A DNA stretch of 64,000 bases from Pseudomonadaceae bacterium SI-3 (lineage in GTDB: Bacteria > Pseudomonadota > Gammaproteobacteria > Pseudomonadales > Pseudomonadaceae), in contig CP026511.1 in NCBI GenBank assembly GCA_004010935.1, positions 3,782,001 through 3,846,000 of the forward strand. The letters are read 5' to 3'. Both the position numbers and the translations under genes were made by a program. Below the pieces are notes generated by a model that saw only the letters and a program-made list of their open reading frames with translations, searched no databases and was not told the DNA's origin. Of this stretch, positions 32,114-41,741 are shown piece by piece. The stretch's first letter is position 1. Each line of letters starts with the position of its first letter.

Positions 32114-33565
32114 ATGCATCAACTGACCCTCGCCGAGATCGCCCGCGCGCTGACAGACAAGCAGTTCTCCGCCGAGGAGCTGACCCGTTCGCTGCTGGCC
32201 CGCATCCAGCAGCTCGATCCGCAACTGAACAGTTTCATCACCGTGACCGAAGAGCGGGCGCTTGGCCAGGCCAAGGCGGCCGATGCGCGCCGTGCCAATG
32301 GCGAGAACGGCGCGCTGCTTGGTGCACCGATCGGTCATAAAGACCTGTTCTGCACCCAGGGCATTCGCACCAGCTGCGGCTCGAAGATTCTCGACAATTT
32401 TCAAGCACCCTACGACGCCACGGTCGTCGAACGTCTCTCTGCTGCTGGCGCAGTCTCGCTGGGCAAGCTGAACATGGATGAATTCGCCATGGGCTCGGCC
32501 AACGAGTCGAGCTACTACGGCGCCGTGAAGAACCCTTGGGACACGAGCCGCGTACCCGGCGGCTCGTCCGGTGGTTCCGCTGCAGCCGTCGCGGCGCGCC
32601 TGCTGCCTGCTGCGACCGGCAGCGATACCGGCGGCTCGATTCGTCAACCGGCTGCGCTGACCAACCTTACCGGCCTCAAGCCCACCTACGGACGTGTTTC
32701 ACGCTGGGGCATGATCGCCTATGCCTCCAGCCTCGACCAGGGCGGCCCAATTGCCCGCACGGCTGAAGACTGCGCTTTGATGCTCGGCACCATGGCGGGT
32801 TTCGACCCGAAGGATTCAACCAGTGTCGACCAGCCGCTGGACGACTATCTCGGCGCGTTGACCAAGCCGTTGACCGGCCTGCGTGTCGGCCTGCCGAAGG
32901 AATATTTCGGTGATGGTCTCGATAGCAAGATCGCCGACGCGGTAATGGTGGCGGTCGAGGAGCTGAAGAAGCTCGGTGCCACGGTGAAGGAGATCAGCCT
33001 GCCGAACATGCAGCACGCGATCCCTTCTTACTACGTGATCGCGCCAGCCGAGGCCAGCTCCAACCTGTCCCGCTTCGACGGCGTGCGCTTCGGCTATCGC
33101 TGCGAGAACCCGGTGGATCTGACCGATCTATACAAGCGTTCCCGCGCCGAAGGCTTCGGTGACGAAGTCCGCCGCCGCATCATGGTCGGCACCTATGCGC
33201 TGTCAGCGGGCTATTACGACGCCTACTACTTGAAGGCACAGAAGATCCGCCGCCTGATCAAGAACGACTTCGTCAGCGCCTTCGATGAGGTGGATGTGAT
33301 CCTCGGTCCGACCACACCGAATCTGGCATGGAAGCTTGGCGAGAAGAACAACGACCCGGTCTCGGCCTACCTCGAAGACATCTACACCATCACCGCCAAC
33401 CTTGCGGGCATCCCGGGCCTCTCCATGCCGGCGGGCTTCATCGACGGTCTGCCGGTGGGCGTGCAGTTGCTGGCCCCATATTTCCAGGAAAGCCGCCTGC
33501 TCAACGTTGCTCACCAGTACCAGCAGGTCACCGAGTGGCATAAACAAGCACCGAGCGGATTCTGA
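32114..33565 (+). CDS. gatA: Asp/Glu-tRNA amidotransferase subunit GatA
   Basis: Amidase subunit that frees ammonia from glutamine. The 483-residue product has the Ser-cisSer-Lys triad: Lys76 (GHKDLFC), cis-Ser151 (GGSSGGS) and nucleophile Ser175 ([10 protein letters not shown]). AAGGA lies seven bases before ATG 32114, favouring it over 32099. It is followed by gatB after ten bases. Confidence 0.95.
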   Translation: MHQLTLAEIARALTDKQFSAEELTRSLLARIQQLDPQLNSFITVTEERALGQAKAADARRANGENGALLGAPIGHKDLFCTQGIRTSCGSKILDNFQAPYDATVVERLSAAGAVSLGKLNMDEFAMGSANESSYYGAVKNPWDTSRVPGGSSGGSAAAVAARLLPAATGSDTGGSIRQPAALTNLTGLKPTYGRVSRWGMIAYASSLDQGGPIARTAEDCALMLGTMAGFDPKDSTSVDQPLDDYLGALTKPLTGLRVGLPKEYFGDGLDSKIADAVMVAVEELKKLGATVKEISLPNMQHAIPSYYVIAPAEASSNLSRFDGVRFGYRCENPVDLTDLYKRSRAEGFGDEVRRRIMVGTYALSAGYYDAYYLKAQKIRRLIKNDFVSAFDEVDVILGPTTPNLAWKLGEKNNDPVSAYLEDIYTITANLAGIPGLSMPAGFIDGLPVGVQLLAPYFQESRLLNVAHQYQQVTEWHKQAPSGF

Positions 33566-33575
33566 GGACGAACAC

Positions 33576-35021
33576 ATGCAATGGGAAACCGTGATCGGGC
33601 TGGAGATCCACGCACAGCTCGCGACTCAATCGAAGATCTTTTCCGGCAGCGCCACTACCTTTGGTGCCGAGCCCAACACCCAGGCCAGCCTGATCGACCT
33701 GGGCATGCCCGGCACCTTGCCGGTACTCAACGCAGAAGCGGTGCGCATGGCCTGCAAGTTCGGCCTGGCGATTGATGCCGAGATCGCCGACAAGAACGTC
33801 TTTGCGCGCAAGAATTACTTCTACCCCGACCTCCCCAAGGGCTACCAGACCAGCCAGATGGACCATCCCATCGTCGGCAAGGGTTATCTGGACATCACCT
33901 TGGAAGATGGCACCACCCGCCGTATCGGCATCACCCGCGCGCATCTGGAAGAGGATGCCGGCAAGAGCCTGCACGAAGACTTCCAGGGCATGAGCGGCAT
34001 CGACCTGAACCGCGCTGGCACGCCTCTGCTGGAGATCGTCTCCGAGCCGGACATTCGCTCGGCGAAGGAAGCGGTGGCCTACGTGAAAGCCATCCATGCT
34101 CTGGTGCGTTATCTCGGCATCTGCGACGGCAACATGGCCGAAGGTTCGCTGCGTTGCGACTGCAACGTTTCGGTGCGCCCGAAAGGCCAAGCCGAGTTCG
34201 GCACTCGCGCCGAGATCAAGAACGTCAACTCCTTCCGCTTCATCGAAAAGGCGATCAACCACGAAGTGCAGCGTCAGATCGAGTTGATCGAAGACGGCGG
34301 CAAGGTGGTCCAGGAAACCCGCCTGTACGACCCGAACAAGGACGAGACGCGCTCCATGCGCAGCAAGGAAGAAGCCAACGACTACCGCTACTTCCCCTGC
34401 CCCGATCTGCTGCCGGTCGTGATCGAGCAGAGCTTTCTCGATGAAATTCGTGCCTGCCTGCCGGAACTGCCGGTGCAGAAGCGCGAGCGTTTCGAGCGCG
34501 AGTTCGGCCTGTCCGCCTATGACGCCGACGTACTGGCGGCCAGCCGTGAGATGGCCGATTACTTCGAGGCCGTGCAGAAGGTCTGCGGTGACGCCAAGCT
34601 GGCCGCGAACTGGGTCATGGGCGAACTCTCCAGCCTGCTGAACAAGGAAGGGCTGGACATCGAGCAGTCTCCAGTATCGGCCGAGCAACTGGGCGGCATG
34701 ATCCTGCGCATCAAGGACAACACCATCAGCGGCAAAATCGCCAAGATGGTCTTCGAAGCGATGGCTGCCGGCGAAGGCTCGGCTGACGAGATCATCGAGA
34801 AGAAGGGCCTCAAGCAGGTCACCGATTCCGGTGCCATCGAAAAGATGCTGGACGAGGTGCTAGCCGCCAATGCCGAGCAGGTCGAGCAGTACCGCGCCAG
34901 CGACGAAGCCAAGCGCGGCAAGATGTTCGGCTTCTTCGTCGGCCAGGCCATGAAAGCCTCAAAGGGCAAGGCCAACCCCGCTCAGGTCAACCAGTTGCTC
35001 AAGAGCAAACTGGAAGGCTGA
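33576..35021 (+). CDS. gatB: Asp/Glu-tRNA amidotransferase subunit GatB
   Basis: Kinase/amidotransferase subunit that binds the misacylated tRNA. The 481-residue product has the family start [13 protein letters not shown], the [13 protein letters not shown] and HLEEDAGK segments of the GatB core, and a C-terminal YqeY-like tail domain ([17 protein letters not shown]). ATG 33576 follows gatA closely; a longer overlapping frame is not used. A strong terminator follows. Confidence 0.95.
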   Translation: MQWETVIGLEIHAQLATQSKIFSGSATTFGAEPNTQASLIDLGMPGTLPVLNAEAVRMACKFGLAIDAEIADKNVFARKNYFYPDLPKGYQTSQMDHPIVGKGYLDITLEDGTTRRIGITRAHLEEDAGKSLHEDFQGMSGIDLNRAGTPLLEIVSEPDIRSAKEAVAYVKAIHALVRYLGICDGNMAEGSLRCDCNVSVRPKGQAEFGTRAEIKNVNSFRFIEKAINHEVQRQIELIEDGGKVVQETRLYDPNKDETRSMRSKEEANDYRYFPCPDLLPVVIEQSFLDEIRACLPELPVQKRERFEREFGLSAYDADVLAASREMADYFEAVQKVCGDAKLAANWVMGELSSLLNKEGLDIEQSPVSAEQLGGMILRIKDNTISGKIAKMVFEAMAAGEGSADEIIEKKGLKQVTDSGAIEKMLDEVLAANAEQVEQYRASDEAKRGKMFGFFVGQAMKASKGKANPAQVNQLLKSKLEG

Positions 35022-35026
35022 CCGAC

Positions 35027-35054
35027 ACGGGCCCGACAGGGCCCGTTTCTTGTT
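35027..35054 (+). terminator. Intrinsic terminator of gatCAB
   Basis: ACGGGCCC and GGGCCCGT form a perfect 8-bp stem with a four-base loop, followed by TTCTTGTT. It begins six bases past the gatB stop. Confidence 0.85.
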
Positions 35055-35173
35055 GAACCCCACCTTGGCCACTGCAACCTCATTGTCGAGTGAACGGTGG
35101 CGCAGGTCGACGATCCAAAGCTGACAAGACCGAACCAGTAACTGCAGCCTGATCCGTTCAGGAAGGATTGCTT

Positions 35174-35554
35174 ATGCAAACCCGAATACTGACCGTCCCG
35201 ATCCTGCTTGCCTTTGCCGCTGGCTGTGCGGAGTCACCAGAGGCAGACGCCACCGAAAGCACCGTCATCCAGAAGGGCAAGGCTTCGTATTACGCCCGCA
35301 GCTTCCAAGGGAAGGAAACGGCCAGCGGAGAAACGTTCAACCAGAACGAATTGGTGGCCGCACACAAAACGCTGCCCTTCGACACGCGTGTGCAGGTCAC
35401 TAACCTGGAAAACGGCAAGCAAGTCACCGTGCGCATCAATGATCGCGGACCCTTCAAGCCGGGCCGAATCATCGATCTGTCACGAGTGGCGGCGAATCGA
35501 ATCGATCTGCTCGACGAGGGCATCGCCCCGGTAAAGATCGAAACGCTGGACTGA
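35174..35554 (+). CDS. RlpA-like double-psi beta-barrel lipoprotein
   Basis: A 126-residue exported protein with a signal peptide ending in a lipobox-like FAAGC and one double-psi beta-barrel domain: GKASYYARSFQGKETASGETFN and the VRINDRGPFKPGRIIDLSR motif with the conserved Asp. It lacks the C-terminal SPOR domain of full RlpA, so it may bind or cleave peptidoglycan without septal targeting. AGGA lies six bases before the ATG at 35174. I recall a similar gene after gatB in P. aeruginosa. Confidence 0.85.
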   Translation: MQTRILTVPILLAFAAGCAESPEADATESTVIQKGKASYYARSFQGKETASGETFNQNELVAAHKTLPFDTRVQVTNLENGKQVTVRINDRGPFKPGRIIDLSRVAANRIDLLDEGIAPVKIETLD

Positions 35555-35574
35555 TTGCCTTCAAAGGAACACTG

Positions 35575-36657
35575 ATGAGTTTGATGACCCTGGCCTACCT
35601 GATCGGCGGCCTTGTGCTGCTGGTCGTTGGCGCTGAAGCGCTGGTACGTGGCGCCTCCAAACTGGCTGCACGCTTCGGCGTTTCGCCACTGATCATCGGC
35701 TTGACCGTGGTTGCGTTCGGCACCAGCGCACCGGAAACGGCGGTGAGCATCCAAGCCTCTCTGAATGGCAACGGGGATATCGCCGTCGGCAATGTGCTCG
35801 GCAGCAACATCGCCAACATCCTGCTCATTCTCGGCCTGTCGGCCCTGATAGCGCCGTTGGTGGTGTCTCGCCAATTGGTACGCCTCGACGTACCGGTAAT
35901 GATCGGTGCAGGTCTGCTGACTTTCGCACTGGCGTGGAATGGCCGCATCAGCCAGATAGACGGCCTGATCCTGCTCGCGCTGCTGCTGGTCTATACGGGC
36001 TTTCTTGTGATCGCAAGCAAGCGAGAAGCGCGCCTGCAGTCCGATGAGTTCCGTGATGAATACGGCGCAGACCGTAGCGCCAAGCCGCTCGGGTGGATTC
36101 TCCAGTTGACGTTGGTGCTGCTCGGCCTCAGTTTGCTGATTCTGGGCTCCAACCTGCTCATCGAGGGCGCGGTGGCCCTGGCTCGGACGCTGGGATTGTC
36201 GGAGCTGGTCATTGGCCTGACCGTCATCGCCGTCGGAACATCCATGCCCGAACTCGCCACCTCGCTGCTGGCGGTCTACCGCGGTGAGCGGGACATCGCT
36301 GTGGGCAATATCGTCGGCAGTTGCATCTTCAACCTGTTGCTGGTGCTGGGCGCCGGAGCTGCGATTTCGCCCGAAGGCCTTTCCATTTCGCCAAATGCCT
36401 TAGCGTTCGACCTGCCCGTGATGCTTGCCGTGTCCGCAGCCTGCCTGCCGATCTTCTTTTCCGGGTACCGCATCAATCGGTGGGAAGGCACCATGTTCTT
36501 TGGTTATTACGTCGCCTATACGCTCTACCTGATCATGTTTTCCACTGGGCTACCGGCGATCAATCTGCTGCGCCATGCAATGACTTGGTACGTATTGCCC
36601 TTGACCGCCATCACGCTTTTGGTGATCTTCCTGCGCGCCTGGAAACGCCAGCGCTAA
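35575..36657 (+). CDS. Calcium/sodium antiporter, first tandem copy
   Basis: CaCA-superfamily K+-dependent Na+/Ca2+ exchanger of the YrbG type (360 residues, about ten membrane segments). Both alpha repeats are visible: GLTVVAFGTSAPETAVS with GNVLGSNIANI near residue 45, and GLTVIAVGTSMPELATS with GNIVGSCIFN near residue 217. The second repeat has Cys where the paralogue has Asn. It is followed 34 bases on by a close paralogue. Confidence 0.9.
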   Translation: MSLMTLAYLIGGLVLLVVGAEALVRGASKLAARFGVSPLIIGLTVVAFGTSAPETAVSIQASLNGNGDIAVGNVLGSNIANILLILGLSALIAPLVVSRQLVRLDVPVMIGAGLLTFALAWNGRISQIDGLILLALLLVYTGFLVIASKREARLQSDEFRDEYGADRSAKPLGWILQLTLVLLGLSLLILGSNLLIEGAVALARTLGLSELVIGLTVIAVGTSMPELATSLLAVYRGERDIAVGNIVGSCIFNLLLVLGAGAAISPEGLSISPNALAFDLPVMLAVSAACLPIFFSGYRINRWEGTMFFGYYVAYTLYLIMFSTGLPAINLLRHAMTWYVLPLTAITLLVIFLRAWKRQR

Positions 36658-36691
36658 GCATTATCCCTCCCCCTTCTGGAGCCTTATTTTC

Positions 36692-37783
36692 GTGTCCGCA
36701 ATGACCTTTGTTTATCTGATAGCCGGTCTGGTACTTCTCGTAGCCGGGGCCGAGGTGTTGGTGCGGGGCGCTGCCAAACTGGCCGCTCAGTTCGGTATCC
36801 CACCGCTGATCATCGGTCTCACCGTGGTCGCCTTTGGCACCAGCGCACCGGAAACCGCAGTTAGCGTGCAGGCTGCTCTCAACGGCAGCGGCGACATCGC
36901 CATCGGCAACGTGCTCGGCAGCAACATCGCCAACGTTCTGCTGATTCTCGGCGTGACGTCGCTGGTCGCACCGCTGATCGTTTCTCGCCAGCTGATTCGA
37001 CTCGACGTGCCCATCATGATTGGTGCCAGCCTGGTCACCTACGCCCTGGCGTGGGATGGCTCGCTCAGTCGCCTTGACGGTGCATTGCTGTTTTCAGCGG
37101 TGATCGCCTACACGCTGTTTCTGATCATCAGCAGCCGTCGTGCCACTGCTGCGGCCACAGCCGACGACGAGTTCGCCAAGGAGTTCGGTCTCGACGAAAC
37201 ACCCAAGCGTTATGCCTCGCTGATTAACGCCGGCCTGGTGGTTGCCGGCCTGGTTCTGCTGGTGACTGGCTCGAATTTTCTGGTGGAAGGTGCCGTGTCC
37301 CTCGCTCGCACGCTGGGCCTATCGGAACTGGTTATCGGCCTGACGGTCATCGCCGTCGGCACGTCGCTCCCCGAGCTGGCCACTTCCATCCTCGCTGCCA
37401 TACGCGGCGAACGGGATATCGCGGTCGGCAACATCGTCGGCAGCAATATCTTCAACCTACTGTGTGTGCTGGGGCTGGCCTCGCTGGTATCCCCGGACGC
37501 GATCGGCGTGGCCGCCAACGCATTGGCATTCGACTTCCCGGTCATGATTGCCGTTGCCCTGGCCTGCCTGCCGATCTTCTTCAGCGGTTACACCATCAAT
37601 CGCTGGGAAGGTCTGCTCTTCCTCGCCTACTACGTGGCCTATACGCTCTATCTGGTGCTGGTCAGCACCGGCCGCCCGTTGGCCGAAGTGTTCGGCGACG
37701 CCATGATCGGCTATGTGTTACCGCTGACTGCGGTGACCCTGGTGGTGATTGCCGGACGGGCCTGGAAGGCCCAGCGCGTCTGA
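36692..37783 (+). CDS. Calcium/sodium antiporter, second tandem copy
   Basis: Close paralogue of the upstream gene, 363 residues with the same ten-segment layout and the same alpha repeats (GTSAPETAVS, GSNIANV; GTSLPELATS, GSNIFN). It begins at GTG. Protein similarity is high along the whole length, with differences concentrated in the central loop (residues about 150-165), so this looks like an older tandem duplication with both copies kept. Confidence 0.9.
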   Translation: MSAMTFVYLIAGLVLLVAGAEVLVRGAAKLAAQFGIPPLIIGLTVVAFGTSAPETAVSVQAALNGSGDIAIGNVLGSNIANVLLILGVTSLVAPLIVSRQLIRLDVPIMIGASLVTYALAWDGSLSRLDGALLFSAVIAYTLFLIISSRRATAAATADDEFAKEFGLDETPKRYASLINAGLVVAGLVLLVTGSNFLVEGAVSLARTLGLSELVIGLTVIAVGTSLPELATSILAAIRGERDIAVGNIVGSNIFNLLCVLGLASLVSPDAIGVAANALAFDFPVMIAVALACLPIFFSGYTINRWEGLLFLAYYVAYTLYLVLVSTGRPLAEVFGDAMIGYVLPLTAVTLVVIAGRAWKAQRV

Positions 37784-37790
37784 TGGTCAC

Positions 37791-37814
37791 GCCGGCTGGT
37801 TAGATCCAGCCGGC
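37791..37814. terminator. Hairpin between convergent antiporter and AEC genes
   Basis: GCCGGCTGG and CCAGCCGGC form a perfect 9-bp stem with a six-base loop that contains the stop codon of the AEC gene. No T-run is present on either side. Confidence 0.45.
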
Positions 37815-38741
37815 CCAGCCCAAGAGGAACAACCCGACATTGATCGTTAACGCCGCACCGAGTGTGGTGATGACGATGATGGTAGCGGCCAGCTGATGGT
37901 TGGAATTAACCGCCCGCGCCATAACGAAGCTGGACGATGCCGTCGGGCAGCCGAAGTAGAGAAACAGGATCCCCAGTTCAGCGCCACGAAAGCCGCATAG
38001 CCAGGCGCCTAGCGTCGCCAACGCCGGAAACCAGACCATCTTCATCAGGCTCGAGCTCATCGCGACGCTGCTGCTTTCGCGCAACACCGAAATCGACAGG
38101 GTGCCGCCGATGCAGATCAGAGCCAGCGGCAACGTCAGCTGGGCGAAATACTGACCCGATGTCATCAGCCAGTCGGGCAATGCGATTTGCCAGTAGGCGA
38201 AAGGGATCGCCGCAGTCACCCCGATAATCAGCGGGTTGCGCAAGATGCTGCGAATGATCGCCCCGGCATCGGCCTGGCCATCCGGGCTATAGATAGCCAG
38301 GACCACCGCGGACAGGCTGTTGTACAAGAGGATTACCAAACCAGCCAGCACACCGCCTAGTGACAGCCCGTAGTCGCCGTAGAGGCTGGTCGCCAACGCC
38401 AGCCCCACCACTCCGTTATTGCCGCGGAAGGCGCCTTGTACATAGACGCCGCGGTCGGCGACCGGGCAGCGCCAAAGCGCCCAGGCCCAAGCCAGCAGAA
38501 ATCCTCCCACCGTAGCGGCAACGTAATAGACGAGCAGTGTTGGCTGAAGCGCGGCGCTAAGGTCCGCCTTGATGACCGAAAGGAACAGCAGGGTTGGCAT
38601 CGTGGCCTTGAACACCAGCGTTGATGCGGTGTGAATGAACGCGCCATCGATCAAGCGCAGACGCATCAATGCGACGCCGATGAACAGCATCACGAATACC
38701 GGAGCGGTCACGCTCAGGGTCTGCAGAACCATGGGCAGCAT
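37800..38741 (-). CDS. AEC-family transporter
   Basis: Membrane protein of the auxin efflux carrier / malate permease family (313 residues, about ten hydrophobic segments). Family features are the N-terminal APVFVMLFIGVAL, the FRGNNGVVGLALATSLYG stretch in the middle, and the C-terminal FLYFGCPTASSSFVMARAVN. The substrate cannot be told from sequence. It converges with the antiporter pair. Confidence 0.85.
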   Translation of the reverse strand: MLPMVLQTLSVTAPVFVMLFIGVALMRLRLIDGAFIHTASTLVFKATMPTLLFLSVIKADLSAALQPTLLVYYVAATVGGFLLAWAWALWRCPVADRGVYVQGAFRGNNGVVGLALATSLYGDYGLSLGGVLAGLVILLYNSLSAVVLAIYSPDGQADAGAIIRSILRNPLIIGVTAAIPFAYWQIALPDWLMTSGQYFAQLTLPLALICIGGTLSISVLRESSSVAMSSSLMKMVWFPALATLGAWLCGFRGAELGILFLYFGCPTASSSFVMARAVNSNHQLAATIIVITTLGAALTINVGLFLLGWAGWI

Positions 38742-38879
38742 GGCGAGGCTCGAAAAGTAGAGTCAGGACGGGACGATACGGGAATGAACATGCCGGATCG
38801 AGCCATGGCCAGCTATCGATCCGGCATTGAACGAGCGCTGCGCCAAGGGAGAAACCATTGGCGCTGGCGTGTATGGCGA

Positions 38880-39440
38880 TCAGCGCCGCACGGGGCGCTT
38901 CTGCAGTTTGCGCTGCAGGGTGCGACGGTGCATCCCTAGCGCGCGAGCGGTAGCGGAAATATTGCCGTCGTGCTCGGCAAGCACTCGCTGGATGTGCTCC
39001 CACTGCAGGCGATCCACCGACATGGGGTTTTCCGGCACCAGCGTATCCAGATCGGCATGTTTGGAGAGCAATGCCGCCAGCACGTCGTCTGCGTCGGCGG
39101 GCTTGCACAGGTAGTTGCATGCCCCACGCTTGATCGCTTCCACGGCAGTGGCGATGCTCGAATACCCGGTCAGGATCAGCACCTTCATTTCCGGATCCAG
39201 CTCGAGAAGCTTAGGGAGCAGCACCAGCCCGGAGTCCCCCTCCATTTTCAGGTCCAGCACCGCGTAATCAGGTAGCTCCTGCTTGGCCATCTCCAAGCCT
39301 TCTTCCGCCGACCCGGCAATGCTGACGTGCAGACCGCGGCGGCTCATGGCGCGTGCCATGACGCGAGTAAAGGTCGGGTCGTCGTCTACCAGCAGCAGAT
39401 GAGGCTGTTCTTCGCCTTCGTGCTGCAACTCTTCGGTCAT
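38880..39440 (-). CDS. roxR: Response regulator RoxR (RegA/PrrA family)
   Basis: Redox response regulator that controls alternative terminal oxidases in Pseudomonas. The 186-residue product has a receiver domain with the acidic pocket DDD at 19-21 and phospho-acceptor Asp63 (VLDLKMEGDSG), and a Fis-type helix-turn-helix at the C terminus (NISATARALGMHRRTLQRKL). The true start is the ATG at 39440; a longer frame upstream only overlaps the 3' part of roxS in another phase. Confidence 0.92.
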   Translation of the reverse strand: MTEELQHEGEEQPHLLLVDDDPTFTRVMARAMSRRGLHVSIAGSAEEGLEMAKQELPDYAVLDLKMEGDSGLVLLPKLLELDPEMKVLILTGYSSIATAVEAIKRGACNYLCKPADADDVLAALLSKHADLDTLVPENPMSVDRLQWEHIQRVLAEHDGNISATARALGMHRRTLQRKLQKRPVRR

Positions 39441-39472
39441 GTTTGCATTCCTCGCGTAATGATCACGTCTGG

Positions 39473-40729
39473 TCAGGCCCGAACCGAGCCATGCGGCAGA
39501 CGCAGCTCGGTCAGGGTGCCACCCTCTTCGTGATTGTAAAGCTTCACAGTGCCACCGGCGCGCGTAACGCTCGCCTGACTCAGGAACAGGCCAAGACCAA
39601 ACCCCTTGCCCTTGGTTGTGATGAACGGCCTGCCGATCTGTTCGGCGATAGCCAGCGGTACACCCGCGCCGTGGTCGCGGATGGTCAATCTGATCCACTG
39701 TGCGTCCCAATCCAGACGAATGTCCAGGTTGTCCGGGCTGGCATCGGTGGCGTTGTTCAACAGGTTGAGCAGCGATTGCCCTAGATCCGCCGGGGGCATC
39801 AGGCGTGGTGGAGTGCCTTTGCCCAGGCACTGGAAACGATAGGTGGCTTCCGGATGCATCAGATGCCAGCGCTGCAACACCGACTCGACCCATTCACGTA
39901 CGGTCTGTTCGACGATGGCCTGGCGACGATCGGCTTCAGCCGCACGGACCAGCTGGCGCAGGCTGTCTTTGCACAATTGAACCTGCGATTGCAGCAATGC
40001 CAAATCCTCGCTGAGCTCCGCAGGCTCCTTGTAATCCTGACGCAACTCCTTGAGCAGCACACTCATGGTCGCCAATGGCGTGCCCAGCTCATGAGCGGCT
40101 CCCGCGGCCTGCGTCGCCACGGCCAACAGCTGCTGATCGCGCATGCTTTCTTCACGACGCTGAGCTTGAAGCTGCTCCTGACGGCGCAGTTGTTCGGCCA
40201 TGCGCGCCACGAAAAAAGTGATCAGCGCCGCCGCCAGCGCGAAACTCAGCCACATGCCATAGACCAGCAACGTGGTGCGATCGACCGGTGGCACGATGAC
40301 CGGGTCGTACCACACCAGCATCAAGGTGTATCCAGCAAGCGCGAGTCCAGACAACGCCACCGAATACAGCCACGGCAGCGTTGCCGCCGCAATGGTAAGC
40401 GGCACCAGGTAGTAAGAAACGAATGGATTGGTCGAGCCGCCCGAGTAATACAGCAGGGCGCTGTGGATCAACAGATCGGTCGCCAGGTGCCCGGCATATT
40501 CAAGCTCCGTCACCGGCCAAGGTCCGCGCAGCCGCAACGCCGTACCCAGACAGATCAGCGCTGAAACACCAAGCGTGACCCCCAGATGAAACCACGGCAG
40601 ACCGAACAGCTGGGTGGCGTATGCGAGCCCTACCGCACCGGCCTGGGCAGCCAGCACGAGGACGCGGATCAGAGTGAGCAGACGGAGATTCTGGCGGCTG
40701 GCAGACAGCAGGTGAACGGATGCGTACAT
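39473..40729 (-). CDS. roxS: Sensor histidine kinase RoxS (RegB/PrrB family)
   Basis: Membrane redox sensor paired with RoxR. The 418-residue product has six membrane segments (about residues 18-175), the RegB quinone-site motif GGSTNPFVSYYLVPLT near residue 97, the H-box AHELGTPLATM with His213, and the ATP-binding N, G1 and G2 boxes. GGAG lies five bases before ATG 40729. RoxS and roxR are 32 bases apart. Confidence 0.92.
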   Translation of the reverse strand: MYASVHLLSASRQNLRLLTLIRVLVLAAQAGAVGLAYATQLFGLPWFHLGVTLGVSALICLGTALRLRGPWPVTELEYAGHLATDLLIHSALLYYSGGSTNPFVSYYLVPLTIAAATLPWLYSVALSGLALAGYTLMLVWYDPVIVPPVDRTTLLVYGMWLSFALAAALITFFVARMAEQLRRQEQLQAQRREESMRDQQLLAVATQAAGAAHELGTPLATMSVLLKELRQDYKEPAELSEDLALLQSQVQLCKDSLRQLVRAAEADRRQAIVEQTVREWVESVLQRWHLMHPEATYRFQCLGKGTPPRLMPPADLGQSLLNLLNNATDASPDNLDIRLDWDAQWIRLTIRDHGAGVPLAIAEQIGRPFITTKGKGFGLGLFLSQASVTRAGGTVKLYNHEEGGTLTELRLPHGSVRA

Positions 40730-40879
40730 GGGGTCTCCAAAGGAGTCACGAGTATAACCAAGCCGCCCGAAACACAGCCTGTCTGCGGCAACGCGCCGCA
40801 CGGAAAAACTGCGCACTGGCGAGCAAAGGGCTAAAGTCTTTGCGCCGCACCGTTGGTGCCCTCGAATTCAGGAGTTCCC

Positions 40880-41575
40880 ATGTTCGTTTCCGTTCCGCGC
40901 AGCATTGCGCTGTTGGCCTGCATAGCCTGCCTTCCCGCTGTAGCCGACGAGCAACATTACAATCAGATTTCCCTGCGCGCCGAGGCCAGCAGCGAGGTCG
41001 CCCAGGACCGCATGCATGTGACGCTGTTCACCGAGTCGCAGCACGAGGACCCGGCACAGCTGGCAGCGCAAACGACTAGGACGATGAACAAGGCACTGCA
41101 ACGCGCCCGGCAGGCGAAAGAGGTCGAAGTCAGTCAGGGCAGCCGTAGCAGCTACCCCGTCTATGAGGAAAAGGGTCAGCAGATCACCGCTTGGCGTGAA
41201 CGCGCCGAACTGCGCCTGGAAAGTGGAGACTTCGCCGCGCTCTCCAAGCTCACCGGAGAGCTGATGCAAGACCTGAAGATGGGCAGCATGTATTTCAGCG
41301 TGTCTGACTCGATCCGCCAACAGAACGAAGACGCCTTGCTCAAAGATGCGGTAACCGCCTTCCGCGCCCGCGCGCAGCTGGCGACCGAGGCGCTGGGCGG
41401 CAACGACTACAAGATCGTCAGCCTCAACCTCACTAGCGCCGGCAATTTTCAGCCCGAGATGATGCGCAGCGTGTCGATGAAGAGCATGGACGCCATGCCT
41501 ACGCCGGATGTAGAAGCCGGCACCCGGCAGATCAGTATCAATGCCGATGGTGTGATCGAAGTGCAGATGCCCTGA
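40880..41575 (+). CDS. SIMPL-domain (DUF541) periplasmic protein
   Basis: A 231-residue exported protein with a signal peptide (SIALLACIACLPAVA) followed by a SIMPL/DUF541 domain. Visible traits are ISLRAEASSEVAQDRMHVTL near the start and the C-terminal ISINADGVIEVQ. E. coli relatives are linked to oxidative-stress protection; the function here is not known. AGGAG precedes ATG 40880. It is divergent from roxS, and a terminator follows. Confidence 0.85.
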   Translation: MFVSVPRSIALLACIACLPAVADEQHYNQISLRAEASSEVAQDRMHVTLFTESQHEDPAQLAAQTTRTMNKALQRARQAKEVEVSQGSRSSYPVYEEKGQQITAWRERAELRLESGDFAALSKLTGELMQDLKMGSMYFSVSDSIRQQNEDALLKDAVTAFRARAQLATEALGGNDYKIVSLNLTSAGNFQPEMMRSVSMKSMDAMPTPDVEAGTRQISINADGVIEVQMP

Positions 41576-41584
41576 AGCCATGCC

Positions 41585-41611
41585 ACGCGGCCCACAATGG
41601 GCCGCGTCTTT
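41585..41611 (+). terminator. Intrinsic terminator of the SIMPL gene
   Basis: ACGCGGCCCA and TGGGCCGCGT form a perfect 10-bp stem with a CAA loop, followed by CTTT. It begins nine bases after the stop. Confidence 0.8.
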
Positions 41612-41700
41612 AACCAGACATTACGGCTCGCAACAAGCGTCGGGGATGGTCACCAGACCACGTTGATAAAACGTTAGAACCAGCTTGATATCAGACACAA

Positions 41701-41727
41701 AAACGCCGCGAACTTCGCGGCGTTTTG
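41701..41727 (-). terminator. Bidirectional intrinsic terminator of speC
   Basis: AAAACGCCGCG and CGCGGCGTTTT are perfectly paired over a five-base loop. The flanking A and T runs make it work on both strands; it lies 15 bases past the speC stop. Confidence 0.85.
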
Positions 41728-41741
41728 CATGGCGATGACGC

